A DNA stretch of 64,000 bases, taken from positions 11,881 to 75,880 of the forward strand of contig DATBSP010000031.1 of NCBI GenBank assembly GCA_036559705.1, written 5' to 3'. The notes beneath the pieces were generated by a model that did not search any database, was not told the origin of the DNA, and saw nothing but the letters and a program-made list of their open reading frames with translations. The DNA is from Hyphomicrobium_A sp036559705 (GTDB lineage: Bacteria > Pseudomonadota > Alphaproteobacteria > Rhizobiales > Hyphomicrobiaceae). Shown in pieces: positions 33,775 through 42,392 of the stretch. The position numbers were made by a program, and so were the translations under genes. The first letter of the stretch is position 1. The number at the start of each line of letters is the position of its first letter.

Positions 33775-36114
33775 CTAGGCGAGTACGGGTTCCAACTCCG
33801 GCGCCGCCTGTTTTTCCGCTTGCGGGGGCTGTACCGCCTTGCGCACGCGGATCGGTATCGACTTGTACGCCGGAGTGCGGCTGCGCGTGTCGACGTTCTG
33901 CAACGCAACGAGCGAGTTGGCTTCGGGGTAGTACGCTGCGGCCGAATTCCGCGCGATCTCGAATTCGACCGCGGTGAGGTTGTGCAGCACGCGCGCCTTG
34001 CCCCCGTCCCCGGCCGGTGCGATCGCCTCGACGTCGACGAGATCGCCGTGGCTCAAGCCTCGCGCGGCGAGGTCGTCCTTGTGCATGAAGATGACATCGC
34101 GCCGCCCGGTGATGCCGCGATAGCGATCGTTGAAGCCGTAGATTGTCGTATTGTACTGATCGTGACTGCGGATGGTGGCGAGCATCAACGCGCCCGTCTC
34201 GCTGGCGCGGCCATCGCAGTCGAGACCGTCGAACACGATGAAGTTGGCCTTGCCGTTTGGCGTCAGCCACTGCCGCTCCGAGGCGGCTATGTAGAGGCGG
34301 AAGCCGCCCGGCTCACGCACGCGTTCGTTGAAGTCGGCGAAGGCGGGGACCACCTTCTCTATAGCGTCGCGGATGAGATTGTAGTCGGCGACGAAAGCAT
34401 CCCAATCGACCTTTGTGTCGGGCAGCGTCGCCTTGGCGATGCCGGCGACAATGGCCGGTTCCGACTTGAGGTCGGACGAGGCCGGCTTCAGGCGGCCGGC
34501 CGAGGCGTGCACGACGGACATAGAATCTTCGACCGTCACCGACTGCGGGCCGGTCTCCTGCTCATCGAGCTCGGTGCGGCCAAGGCAGGGCAGAATGATC
34601 GACGACTTGGCCAGCAGCAGATGCGAGCGGTTGAGCTTGGTTGCGATGTGGACCGCTAGGTCCAGCTTGCGCATGGCGGCAAAGCTCGCCTCCGGGTCGG
34701 ACATGGCCACGGGCAGGTTGCCGCCCATGCACACGATGGCCTTGGAGCGCCCTTCGCCTATGGCCTTGATGGAGTCGACGGCACTATGGCCGTGTTCATG
34801 CGGCGGCTTGAAGCCGAAGGTCGCTTCCAGCCGCTCGAGCAGCTCGGCGTTGGGAATCTCGGTGATGCCGACCGTACGGTCGCCCTGTACGTTCGAGTGA
34901 CCGCGCAGCGGGCAGATGCCAGCCCCTGGACGCCCCACTTGGCCGCGCATGAGCATCAGGTTGGCGAGCTGCTGTACGACCTGCGTGCCGTGGCGGTGCT
35001 GCGTGAGTCCCATGCCGTAGCAGAAGATGACGTTCTTGGCGTTGGCGTAGATCTCGGCGGTGCTTTCGATCTCGCTGCGCGTCAGGCCCGAGCAGCGCTC
35101 GATCTCCTTCCACTTTGTTGCCTTGATGTCTTGGACGAGAGCCTCGTAGCCGGATGTGTCCGCCTTGATGAAGTCGCGATCAATGACTTGGCGCCCGTTC
35201 TTGCCGTCGAGCGCCAGTAGCGCCTTCATCAGCCCTTTCATTACCGCCGCGTCGCCGCCGACGCGCACTTGATGGTAAACGGAGGCAATCTTTGTGGCGC
35301 GACCCGTCAGCATCTCAACGGGATGTTGCGGCGACAGGAAGCGTTCGAGCCCGCGCTCCTTGAGCGGATTGAACACGACGATGGTGCCACCGCGCTTTGA
35401 CACCTCGCGCAGCGTTGACAGCATGCGCGGGTGATTTGTGCCGGGGTTGTGGCCCATACAAAAGACCACGTCGGCGTGATCGAAGTCTTCCAGCGTCACC
35501 GTCCCCTTGCCGACGCCGATGGAATCCGGCAGCCCGACGCTCGTCGCCTCGTGGCACATGTTGGAGCAGTCGGGGAAGTTGTTCGTGCCGAACTCGCGCA
35601 CGAATACCTGATAAAGAAATGCCGCCTCGTTCGAGGTGCGCCCCGAGGTGTAGAACTCGGCCATATTTGGAGCCGGTAGCTTGCGCAGCTCCGCACCGAT
35701 GAGGGCGAACGCGTCCTGCCACGCGATCGGCACGTAGCGATCGGTTGCCGCGTCATAGATCATCGGGTGCGTGAGACGGCCGGCATCTTCGAGCGCGAAG
35801 TCGGTCCAGTTCCACAACTCACTGATGGTATGCGCGGTGAAGAATTCAACATCGGTGCGCCGGCGTGTCGCTTCCCACGCTACCACCTTGGCGCCGTTCT
35901 CGCAGAACTCGAAGGATGAGGCGTGACGCGGATCCGGCCACGCGCAGCCGGGGCAATCGAAGCCTTGTGGCTGGTTCACCCTGCGCAGCGCCCGCGTCTC
36001 GCGGTTGAGCGCCATCTGCGCGCGCAACGCTCGCGCGACGGCCTGCAGCGCGCCCCATCCACCGGCAGGGCCACCATATGCGCCAACGCCCGGGACCTTC
36101 TCGTGTTTGCCCAT
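33775..36114 (-). CDS. FdhF/YdeP family molybdopterin oxidoreductase
   Basis: 779 residues. The N-terminal FDCPGCAWPDP is the FdhF/YdeP signature, where the usual four-Cys iron-sulfur motif is reduced. The molybdopterin domain shows FYTSGRTSNEAAFLYQ, CSNMCHEATS, MGHNPGTNHPRML and CPLRGHSNVQGDRTVG; the dinucleotide-binding domain (MLATIRSHDQYNTTIYG) closes the protein. YdeP relatives are linked to acid resistance, and others are called formate dehydrogenase-like; the real substrate is unknown. No partner iron-sulfur subunit or fdhD is next to it. The final ~25 residues are a Pro/Glu-rich extension. Confidence 0.9.
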   Translation of the reverse strand: MGKHEKVPGVGAYGGPAGGWGALQAVARALRAQMALNRETRALRRVNQPQGFDCPGCAWPDPRHASSFEFCENGAKVVAWEATRRRTDVEFFTAHTISELWNWTDFALEDAGRLTHPMIYDAATDRYVPIAWQDAFALIGAELRKLPAPNMAEFYTSGRTSNEAAFLYQVFVREFGTNNFPDCSNMCHEATSVGLPDSIGVGKGTVTLEDFDHADVVFCMGHNPGTNHPRMLSTLREVSKRGGTIVVFNPLKERGLERFLSPQHPVEMLTGRATKIASVYHQVRVGGDAAVMKGLMKALLALDGKNGRQVIDRDFIKADTSGYEALVQDIKATKWKEIERCSGLTRSEIESTAEIYANAKNVIFCYGMGLTQHRHGTQVVQQLANLMLMRGQVGRPGAGICPLRGHSNVQGDRTVGITEIPNAELLERLEATFGFKPPHEHGHSAVDSIKAIGEGRSKAIVCMGGNLPVAMSDPEASFAAMRKLDLAVHIATKLNRSHLLLAKSSIILPCLGRTELDEQETGPQSVTVEDSMSVVHASAGRLKPASSDLKSEPAIVAGIAKATLPDTKVDWDAFVADYNLIRDAIEKVVPAFADFNERVREPGGFRLYIAASERQWLTPNGKANFIVFDGLDCDGRASETGALMLATIRSHDQYNTTIYGFNDRYRGITGRRDVIFMHKDDLAARGLSHGDLVDVEAIAPAGDGGKARVLHNLTAVEFEIARNSAAAYYPEANSLVALQNVDTRSRTPAYKSIPIRVRKAVQPPQAEKQAAPELEPVLA

Positions 36115-36312
36115 TGTTCACTCGCGTCAGGCCGCCGCAACTCGGGCGACAGTTGAACTGCCACAGCTAAAGAACCGTTCCGGTTGAGGCTTCTAGGGTA
36201 GAAGACAACTTTAGGAAAAGGCTCGGGACGCGTGACACCTATGCATTAAATGGGAACCGGCGCACCATATGCGAGTTGGTCTCCCAGGGTGTCGCATGCG
36301 CGAGAACCGGCC

Positions 36313-36522
36313 ATGTATGTGTCCATACTCTCCGACGAGGATCTCGAAGCACTGCAAAGCGCCATCGAGACGGCGCTCGATGAAGCCGTCGAACGCGGCA
36401 TGACCCTGTCGCTGTCGGATATCACGGTGCGCCTCTTTGAGGCTTACGTGATGGGCGAGCGTGATCCCGACAAGCTCGCGGACGCAGTCGTGTTCGACCA
36501 CAGCAAGCGGCTAATTCACTAG
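36313..36522 (+). CDS. Small conserved-looking hypothetical protein
   Basis: 69 residues, all acidic-helical: MYVSILSDEDLEALQSAIET, then VERGMTLSLSDITVRLFEA and GERDPDKLADAVVF. No signal or membrane segment. The frame is open to 36250, but the ATG at 36313 starts the coherent part. It is divergent from the molybdoenzyme gene with a 198-base region between them. Function unknown. Confidence 0.65.
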   Translation: MYVSILSDEDLEALQSAIETALDEAVERGMTLSLSDITVRLFEAYVMGERDPDKLADAVVFDHSKRLIH

Positions 36523-36685
36523 GCCGCGCCGGCTTACTCCCTGTCAAAACTCGTCGGCGACAAGTCAAGATCATCGACGGGATCAATGCCATCATTGCCC
36601 TTGCTGATCCGATTGTTCCGTCGGCGATGTTGTCTGCGCGCGCTCGATGTTGCATGCCTTAGCAGGCACACAGGAGCCAGAAGAC

Positions 36686-37663
36686 GTGGCATTGAACACG
36701 CGGCTGACGCAGCAACTCGGCATCGCACACCCGATCATCTCCGCACCGATGGCTTTTGCGGCGGGCGGACGGCTCGCCGCCGCCGTCTCGGCTGCCGGAG
36801 GACTTGGCCTTATCGGCGGCGGTTACGGCGATGCGGGCTGGCTCGATGCTGAGCTGCGCGCGGCGGGTAACGCACCAATCGGATGCGGCTTCATTACCTG
36901 GTCTCTAAAGAAGCAGCCGCAGCTCCTCGACCTCGTGCTGGCACGCAGCCCGCACGCAGTCTTCTTGTCGTTCGGTGATCCCGAGCCGTTCGCCGCGCGC
37001 ATCAAATCCTCCGGCACCAAGCTCATCTGCCAAGTGCAGACGCGCCGCGACGCCGCGCGCGCTATTGCCTGCGGCGCGGACATCGTCGTCGCGCAAGGCT
37101 CCGAGGCCGGCGGTCACGGGGAACGCCGCGCCACACTGACGCTGGTGCCGGAAGTCGCCGATCTCATCGCCGCCACGTCTCCCGAAACGCTGCTATGCGC
37201 TGCCGGCGGCATCGCCGACGGGCGTGGCCTTGCCGCCGCTCTGATGCTCGGTGCCGACGGCGTCCTCGTCGGCTCGCGGCTATGGGCCTCGAACGAGGCG
37301 AACGTGTCACCCCGCATGCACGCCGCCGCGCTCGCCGCCACCGGCGATGACACGATCCGCTCGCAGGTGATGGATCTCGCTCGCAAGCTCGACTGGCCGG
37401 CGCGTTACACCGCGCGCGTGCTGCGCAACGCGTACATAGAGCGCTGGCACGGGCGCGAAGCTGAGTTGGCGGCGGTGGCCGACGAGGAGGCCGCCAAGTA
37501 TCGTAAGGCCTGGGCCGAGGGCGACCCCGAGGGCAGCAATACGTTTATTGGCGAAGCGGCAGGTCTCATCCATACCATCGAGCCGGCGGGCATCATCATC
37601 GAACGCATGGTTGGCGAAGCCGAACGGCGGATTGCCGGCGCCGCGCGCGACGTCATTTCGTAG
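36686..37663 (+). CDS. Nitronate monooxygenase family flavoprotein
   Basis: 325 residues. The TIM-barrel 2-nitropropane dioxygenase pattern is clear: IAHPIISAPMAFAAGGRLAAAVS at the start, GFITWSL, QGSEAGGHG near 145 (the catalytic His) and AAGGIADGRGLAAALMLGADGVLVG for FMN phosphate binding. These enzymes oxidise nitronates such as propionate 3-nitronate. The GTG at 36686 follows GGAG at a long spacing; ATG at 36647 is an alternative. Confidence 0.88.
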   Translation: MALNTRLTQQLGIAHPIISAPMAFAAGGRLAAAVSAAGGLGLIGGGYGDAGWLDAELRAAGNAPIGCGFITWSLKKQPQLLDLVLARSPHAVFLSFGDPEPFAARIKSSGTKLICQVQTRRDAARAIACGADIVVAQGSEAGGHGERRATLTLVPEVADLIAATSPETLLCAAGGIADGRGLAAALMLGADGVLVGSRLWASNEANVSPRMHAAALAATGDDTIRSQVMDLARKLDWPARYTARVLRNAYIERWHGREAELAAVADEEAAKYRKAWAEGDPEGSNTFIGEAAGLIHTIEPAGIIIERMVGEAERRIAGAARDVIS

Positions 37664-37836
37664 AGACAGAGCATGCTGCCGACCAAAAACTAGGCACGCA
37701 GCTAGGTGCGACGTCCTACGCGCCCGCCCACTGTTTAATTTCTCCTAAGATCTACTATCTACCCTTGCGAGGTGCCTGCGGCTTGCGCCTGCCGTCCGCG
37801 CGGCGTTACGCTGGCTCGCTTGCCGGTAGTCGTGTC

Positions 37837-39123
37837 ATGGAAAGAGTGCTGACGGCAGTCTTGGCTGGGCTGGTGCAGCGCGGTGCGCTGACGATCGTGA
37901 CAGCACGCGGGCACGAGCACACCTTCGGCGATGGCACCGGCAAGGAGATCCGCATCCGCTTCATGGATGCGGGCGCCGAACGTGCCACCGTTCTCAACCC
38001 CGAGCTGCGTGTCGGCGAGCTGTTCATGGACGGGCGCCTCGTCGTCGAGCGCGGTACCATCTACGACTTTCTTGAACTCGTGCTGCGGGACGCGAAGGCG
38101 GCGCCGCGCTCGCTGCCCGCGCGCCTGCTTGGGGCATATCGCTTCCTCACCCGCCGCGCCGTCAGCAGCAACGACCTCTGGCGCGCGCGCCGCAACGTCG
38201 CCCATCATTACGATCTCGACCATCGGCTGTACGACCTGTTCCTCGATGCCGACCAGCAGTACAGCTGTGCGTACTTCGAGCGCCCGGACTGCACGCTGGA
38301 TGAGGCACAGCTGGCTAAGAAGCGGCTGATTGCGGCCAAACTTCTCGTCGAGCCGGACAGCCGCGTGCTCGATATCGGCTGCGGCTGGGGCGGCCTAGCG
38401 CTTTACCTGAAGAGGATTGCGGGTGCCCGCCAGGTGCAAGGCATCACGTTGTCCGCCGAGCAACTGCAGGTTGCCCGCGGGCGGGCCGAGAAGGCGGGGC
38501 TCGAGGACAGCGTGCGCTTCGTCCTCAACGACTACCGCGAGGTGGAAGGCAGCTACGACCGCATCGTCTCGGTCGGCATGTTCGAGCACGTCGGGCCGCG
38601 CTTCTATCAAGCCTACTTCGACAAATGCCGGCAGCTCCTGAAGCCCGACGGCGTCATGCTCTTACACACCATCGGGCTCATGGACGGCCCCTGGTACCCG
38701 AATCCCTGGCTCGACAAGTACATATTTCCAGGCGGCCAGCTCCCGGCACTGTCGGAGATCGTCCCTGCCGTCGAGCAGGCCGGGCTGATCGTGACCGACG
38801 TCGAGTGCCTGCGCACGCATTACGCCGAGACGCTTTCCAAGTGGCGCCAGCGCTTCATGGCGCGACGCGAGGAGGCGCGCGCACTGTATGACGAGCGCTT
38901 CTGCCGCATGTGGGAATACTACCTCGCCTGCTGCGAGGCGGCCTTCCGTTACCAGGACGTCGCTGTCTTTCAGGTGCAGTGCGCGCGCAGCATCGACGCC
39001 GTGCCCCTGACCCGCGATTACATCGCGGAACGCACGCAAATCCTGCGCCTGCACGAGGCGGCTGCAAGCGCGCCGAAGCCGGTCGCAGCCGAGCCCGTCC
39101 AATTGCGCAAGCAGCGGCTCTGA
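37837..39123 (+). CDS. cfa: Cyclopropane-fatty-acyl-phospholipid synthase family protein
   Basis: 428 residues. The N-terminal domain (FMDAGAERATVLNPELRVGE) and the catalytic core match Cfa: NVAHHYDLDHRLYDLFLD, YSCAYFERPDCTLDEAQ, VLDIGCGWGGLALYL (SAM site near 185), VGMFEHVG and FPGGQLP. It adds a methylene bridge to unsaturated acyl chains of phospholipids in the membrane. The start at 37837 follows an upstream open stretch with poor coding character. With btaAB this is a second membrane-lipid modification locus. Confidence 0.9.
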   Translation: MERVLTAVLAGLVQRGALTIVTARGHEHTFGDGTGKEIRIRFMDAGAERATVLNPELRVGELFMDGRLVVERGTIYDFLELVLRDAKAAPRSLPARLLGAYRFLTRRAVSSNDLWRARRNVAHHYDLDHRLYDLFLDADQQYSCAYFERPDCTLDEAQLAKKRLIAAKLLVEPDSRVLDIGCGWGGLALYLKRIAGARQVQGITLSAEQLQVARGRAEKAGLEDSVRFVLNDYREVEGSYDRIVSVGMFEHVGPRFYQAYFDKCRQLLKPDGVMLLHTIGLMDGPWYPNPWLDKYIFPGGQLPALSEIVPAVEQAGLIVTDVECLRTHYAETLSKWRQRFMARREEARALYDERFCRMWEYYLACCEAAFRYQDVAVFQVQCARSIDAVPLTRDYIAERTQILRLHEAAASAPKPVAAEPVQLRKQRL

Positions 39124-39331
39124 TTGCACTTTTTCTAAGCTAAGCCCGGCTGATTTCGCCCACGCCCGCGCTTGGAATGAGGGCGCCCTTTGTCTATAGT
39201 CCGCCTGATCGGGGGACTAGCCGGACCACGTCGACGCTGGCCGGTCTGCGCCGCGTGCGGCGCATCTAAGGCGGGACACGGGATCTCGGCAGCGCTGCGT
39301 TACCTGCGCCGAACGCGGAGGCACAGTTCGC

Positions 39332-40831
39332 ATGAGATGCCATCCGACACGGTGGCTTTGGGGGCTCATTCCAATTGCGATGCTGAGCTGGCTAGCCGTC
39401 CACGCTAAATCCGACCTCATCGAACGCGATCTCGAGCAGCGCAGCAGGGTGGCGCTCGCCGCGGCCGGTCACGATTGGGCCTCCGTCGTGTTTTCCGGCC
39501 GCGAGGGCTTGCTGGTCGGCCATCTAGCTAGCGCGCGTCAGCGCGACGACGCGGCTGCCTTGGTTCGCGATGTTTGGGGCGTGCGCACGGTCGAGACCCG
39601 CGTTGCGCTGTCGCCTGCCGGCGCCAGTTTGCCCGTCGCACCCGTGGCCGCAGAGATCGCGCCGCGGGGCTTAAATGTCGTTGCCCCTGGTTCCATAGGC
39701 GCCGCTGCCGCCACCGAGTTGGCGCGAGGAGCCCCTGACATCGGCCATGCGGCCCTCGATCAAGCGCCTGCCATGACCGTGCGTGCGCGCGACCAAGGGG
39801 GGCCGCCGTCGCCAGAGGCCGCGTCGGCAGCCCCGCTCCCCGAGCAGAAGCCCGTTGTGACCGTCAATGTGCCGGCGGAGGTCGAGGCGTCACCACCCGC
39901 GGCCGCGCTGGCAGCCCCGCTGCCCGAGCAGAAGCCCGCTGTGGCCGTCAATGTGCCGGCGGAGGTCGAGGCGTCACCACCCGCGGCCGCGCTGGCAGCC
40001 TCGCTCCCCGAGCAGAAGCCCGCTGTGGCCGTCAATGTGCCGGTGGACGTTCAGGCGTCGCCAGCCGCGGCCGCGCCGGCAGCCCCGCTCCCCGAGCAGA
40101 AGCCCACTGTGGCCGCCGGTGCGCCTTCGCTTGCCGTGACAGCGTTACCCGCGTCCGGGCAGTCAGCCCCCGTCCCCGAGCGCAAGCCCGCCCTACCCGC
40201 AAGCCTGCCTACGGTCGCGGAAGCCGTACAGCGCGCGGCCGGACCTGCAGCACCACCACCCGAGAAGAAGCCAGTGGAGGCCGCACCAACCGCTCCTCAA
40301 GCCGAAGTGAGGGCACCCGTGACGGCACCCGCGCCGCCGCTCCCACAGCGGGCGCCGCGCTTTGAGACGGCGGCGTTACCTCAGGGCAACATCGCAGCCG
40401 AGGACGATTGCATCGAACAGGTCCGGCAAGCCGCAAAGCGGGTCGAAGTGCACTTTGCGCACGGGGGCGCCAAGCTCGATATGGCCGGTAAAGCACTGAT
40501 CGACGGGCTGATTGGCACGCTCCATGGCTGTCCCGGGACGGCGCTTCACGTCGCTGGGCATTCGGACGCTTCCGGCCACCCAGGCCGTAACCTCACGCTG
40601 TCGAAACACCGCGCGCGCGCGGTCGCCAGCTATATGATCCATATGGGCATTGACGCCGGGCGCCTCGTCGCCATTGGCTATGGCGACACCAAGCCTGTGG
40701 CGCCCAATGACACGCGGGAGAACCGGGCGAAAAACCGTCGCATTGAGGTTGCGATCACCGCGCGCGCGGCACCACTGCCGCCGCTGCCGGTACGCAAGCA
40801 GGGGACCGATAATGGATTATCTCGTCGCTAA
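39332..40831 (+). CDS. OmpA family protein with BON-like domain and Pro-rich tandem repeats
   Basis: 499 residues. A membrane anchor (about 7-25) is followed by a BON-like region (WASVVFSGREGLLVGHLASA, residues 50-90), a long Ala/Pro-rich section with four tandem 28-residue units carrying PLPEQKP or SLPEQKP plus two degenerate ones, and a C-terminal OmpA domain (VHFAHGGAKLDMAGKALIDG, HVAGHSDASG, NLTLSKHRARAVASYMI, ENRAKNRRIEV). The OmpA domain binds diaminopimelate in peptidoglycan; the repeats look like a periplasm-spanning linker. The last 20 bases overlap the next ORF. Confidence 0.85.
   Translation: MRCHPTRWLWGLIPIAMLSWLAVHAKSDLIERDLEQRSRVALAAAGHDWASVVFSGREGLLVGHLASARQRDDAAALVRDVWGVRTVETRVALSPAGASLPVAPVAAEIAPRGLNVVAPGSIGAAAATELARGAPDIGHAALDQAPAMTVRARDQGGPPSPEAASAAPLPEQKPVVTVNVPAEVEASPPAAALAAPLPEQKPAVAVNVPAEVEASPPAAALAASLPEQKPAVAVNVPVDVQASPAAAAPAAPLPEQKPTVAAGAPSLAVTALPASGQSAPVPERKPALPASLPTVAEAVQRAAGPAAPPPEKKPVEAAPTAPQAEVRAPVTAPAPPLPQRAPRFETAALPQGNIAAEDDCIEQVRQAAKRVEVHFAHGGAKLDMAGKALIDGLIGTLHGCPGTALHVAGHSDASGHPGRNLTLSKHRARAVASYMIHMGIDAGRLVAIGYGDTKPVAPNDTRENRAKNRRIEVAITARAAPLPPLPVRKQGTDNGLSRR
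39831..40170 (+). repeat. 84-bp in-frame tandem repeats in the OmpA-family gene
   Basis: The start CCCCGCTCCCCGAGCAGAAG recurs at 39831, 39915, 39999 and 40083, a constant 84-bp (28-codon) period, with later, more diverged units beyond 40140. The first two copies are almost identical, which points to recent expansion and makes copy number prone to change. Confidence 0.85.
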
Positions 40832-40910
40832 TCTCGCCTGGTATGTGGCCGGAGCATTCGCCGGCGGCTTTATCGTGGCGTGGATCGCATGTGCCAGAGT
40901 GGAAGATTGA
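40812..40910 (+). CDS. 32-residue single-pass membrane micro-protein
   Basis: The frame reads MDYLVANLAWYVAGAFAGGF, continuing IVAWIACARVED. It is one membrane helix with a short acidic tail. AGGGGA sits seven bases before the ATG, inside the 3' end of the OmpA-family gene, giving a 20-base overlap typical of translational coupling. The triple-H3TH membrane protein follows 40 bases later. It is too short for most gene callers; the context and ribosome site make it credible. Confidence 0.55.
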   Translation: MDYLVANLAWYVAGAFAGGFIVAWIACARVED

Positions 40911-40950
40911 CGCGCAACTGAAGCGCGCGATTGTTGGGGAGTTGACGGTT

Positions 40951-42318
40951 ATGACGGAGCTGCTTTGGCAGTCGACGCTACTGTTGGCGGTGGCATTCTT
41001 TTTCGGTGCGGTTCTCAGTTGCGGCCTTAAGCGGCGCTTTTACTACGGGCAGTCGAGCAAATTGGCACGCGTCGTCGACGCGTCCGGCGTCTCGCATGTC
41101 CCAGCTCCCGGCGAACCGAAGATCGAGGTGGCGCACCGTGCTGCCCCTGAGGGGGAGCGTTTCAATCGGGCGATTAGCGGGCAGTCGGCACCTGTGGCGA
41201 CGCCAGCTGTAGCTCCGAGGCCGGCCGCCGCCCCCGCCGCGGCTCCGGCTCCTGCCGCGGCGCCTGCGCCGCAACCAATATCAAAGATCTCGGTGTCGAC
41301 GGGCTCGGGCGCGCCGGTCAAGCCGGATGCCGGCGGCGCCGGTCCCAGCGATGACCTGACGCGCATTCGCGGCATCGATACCGGCATTCAGAGGCTGCTC
41401 AAGGACAGCGGCATCCGCCGCTTCCAGGATCTCGCCGGCTTGACGGCCGCCGATGTCAAAGGCCTCAACGAGCGGCTCGGGGTCAAGGGCCGTGTCGAGC
41501 AGGAGAACTGGCTCGGCCAGGCGCAGATTCTCGCGACGGGCGGCGAGACGTATTATTCGCGCCGCGTCGATCGCGGCATGCCGGTTCCGGACCTCGTCGA
41601 GCCCGCCTCGCTCGCTCCGGCCGCCCCGGCGCCCAAGGCCGCTGAGCCGGGCACGCTGCCGCGTGCAGCGACGGCAAAGGGTCCGAGCGATGACCTCACG
41701 CGCATTCGCGGTATCGATGGCGGCGTGCAAAAGCAGCTCAACGAGCTCGGCATCCGCCACTTCCAGGAGTTGGCGACGCTCAACGCTACCGACATCAAGA
41801 GCCTCGCCGAGCGGCTCGGCGTGGCGGGGCGCATCGAACAGGAAAACTGGCTCGGCCAGGCGCAGATCCTGGCGATAGGCGGCGAGACGTACTATTCGCG
41901 CCGCCTCGATCGCGGGACGCCGGTGCCGGCAGCGGCCGAGCCAACGTCGGCTGCTCCAGCTGCTGCCGCCACACCGGCCGCGGCGTTTCAACCCGCTGCC
42001 CCCGCCGACCTCGGTGCATTGCGCTCGGTGCGCTCCGAAGCGCTGCTCGGTGCGGAGGCGACGCGTTTGCCGCGCGCGTGGACCGAGGCCGACGACCTCA
42101 AACGCATCCGCGGCATCGGCGTACTGATCGAAAAGAAGCTTAACTCGCTGGGCGTGACGCACTACGAGCAGGTCGCCAACTGGACCGGTGCCGACATCGA
42201 GCGCATCAGCAACATCCTCGACTTCAAGGGGCGCATCGAACGCGAGAACTGGATCGAGCAGGCACGCATCCTGGCGACCGGCGGACAGACCGAGTTCTCA
42301 AGACGCAGCGAGGTGTAG
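40951..42318 (+). CDS. Membrane-anchored protein with three helix-hairpin-helix (H3TH) domains
   Basis: 455 residues. ATG at 40951 gives MTELLWQSTLLLAVAFFFGA, a single membrane anchor, then a Cys/Arg turn and an Ala/Pro-rich linker. Three ~75-residue repeats start at residues 134, 247 and 381, each with DDLTRIRGID (or DDLKRIRGIG), a hairpin LxxLGIRxFQELA and a closing QENWLGQAQILATGGETYYSRR. This is the predicted flap-endonuclease-like helix-3-turn-helix fold (COG3743-like), a DNA- or protein-binding module. The orientation of the soluble part is likely cytoplasmic by the positive-inside rule, but this is not certain. Confidence 0.8.
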   Translation: MTELLWQSTLLLAVAFFFGAVLSCGLKRRFYYGQSSKLARVVDASGVSHVPAPGEPKIEVAHRAAPEGERFNRAISGQSAPVATPAVAPRPAAAPAAAPAPAAAPAPQPISKISVSTGSGAPVKPDAGGAGPSDDLTRIRGIDTGIQRLLKDSGIRRFQDLAGLTAADVKGLNERLGVKGRVEQENWLGQAQILATGGETYYSRRVDRGMPVPDLVEPASLAPAAPAPKAAEPGTLPRAATAKGPSDDLTRIRGIDGGVQKQLNELGIRHFQELATLNATDIKSLAERLGVAGRIEQENWLGQAQILAIGGETYYSRRLDRGTPVPAAAEPTSAAPAAAATPAAAFQPAAPADLGALRSVRSEALLGAEATRLPRAWTEADDLKRIRGIGVLIEKKLNSLGVTHYEQVANWTGADIERISNILDFKGRIERENWIEQARILATGGQTEFSRRSEV

Positions 42319-42392
42319 GACGCCCCGGCCGCGAAATGGACGCCGACATTCGGCTCTTGCGCCTGAACCGCAGCTAGCTTTCAGGTAGCCGC

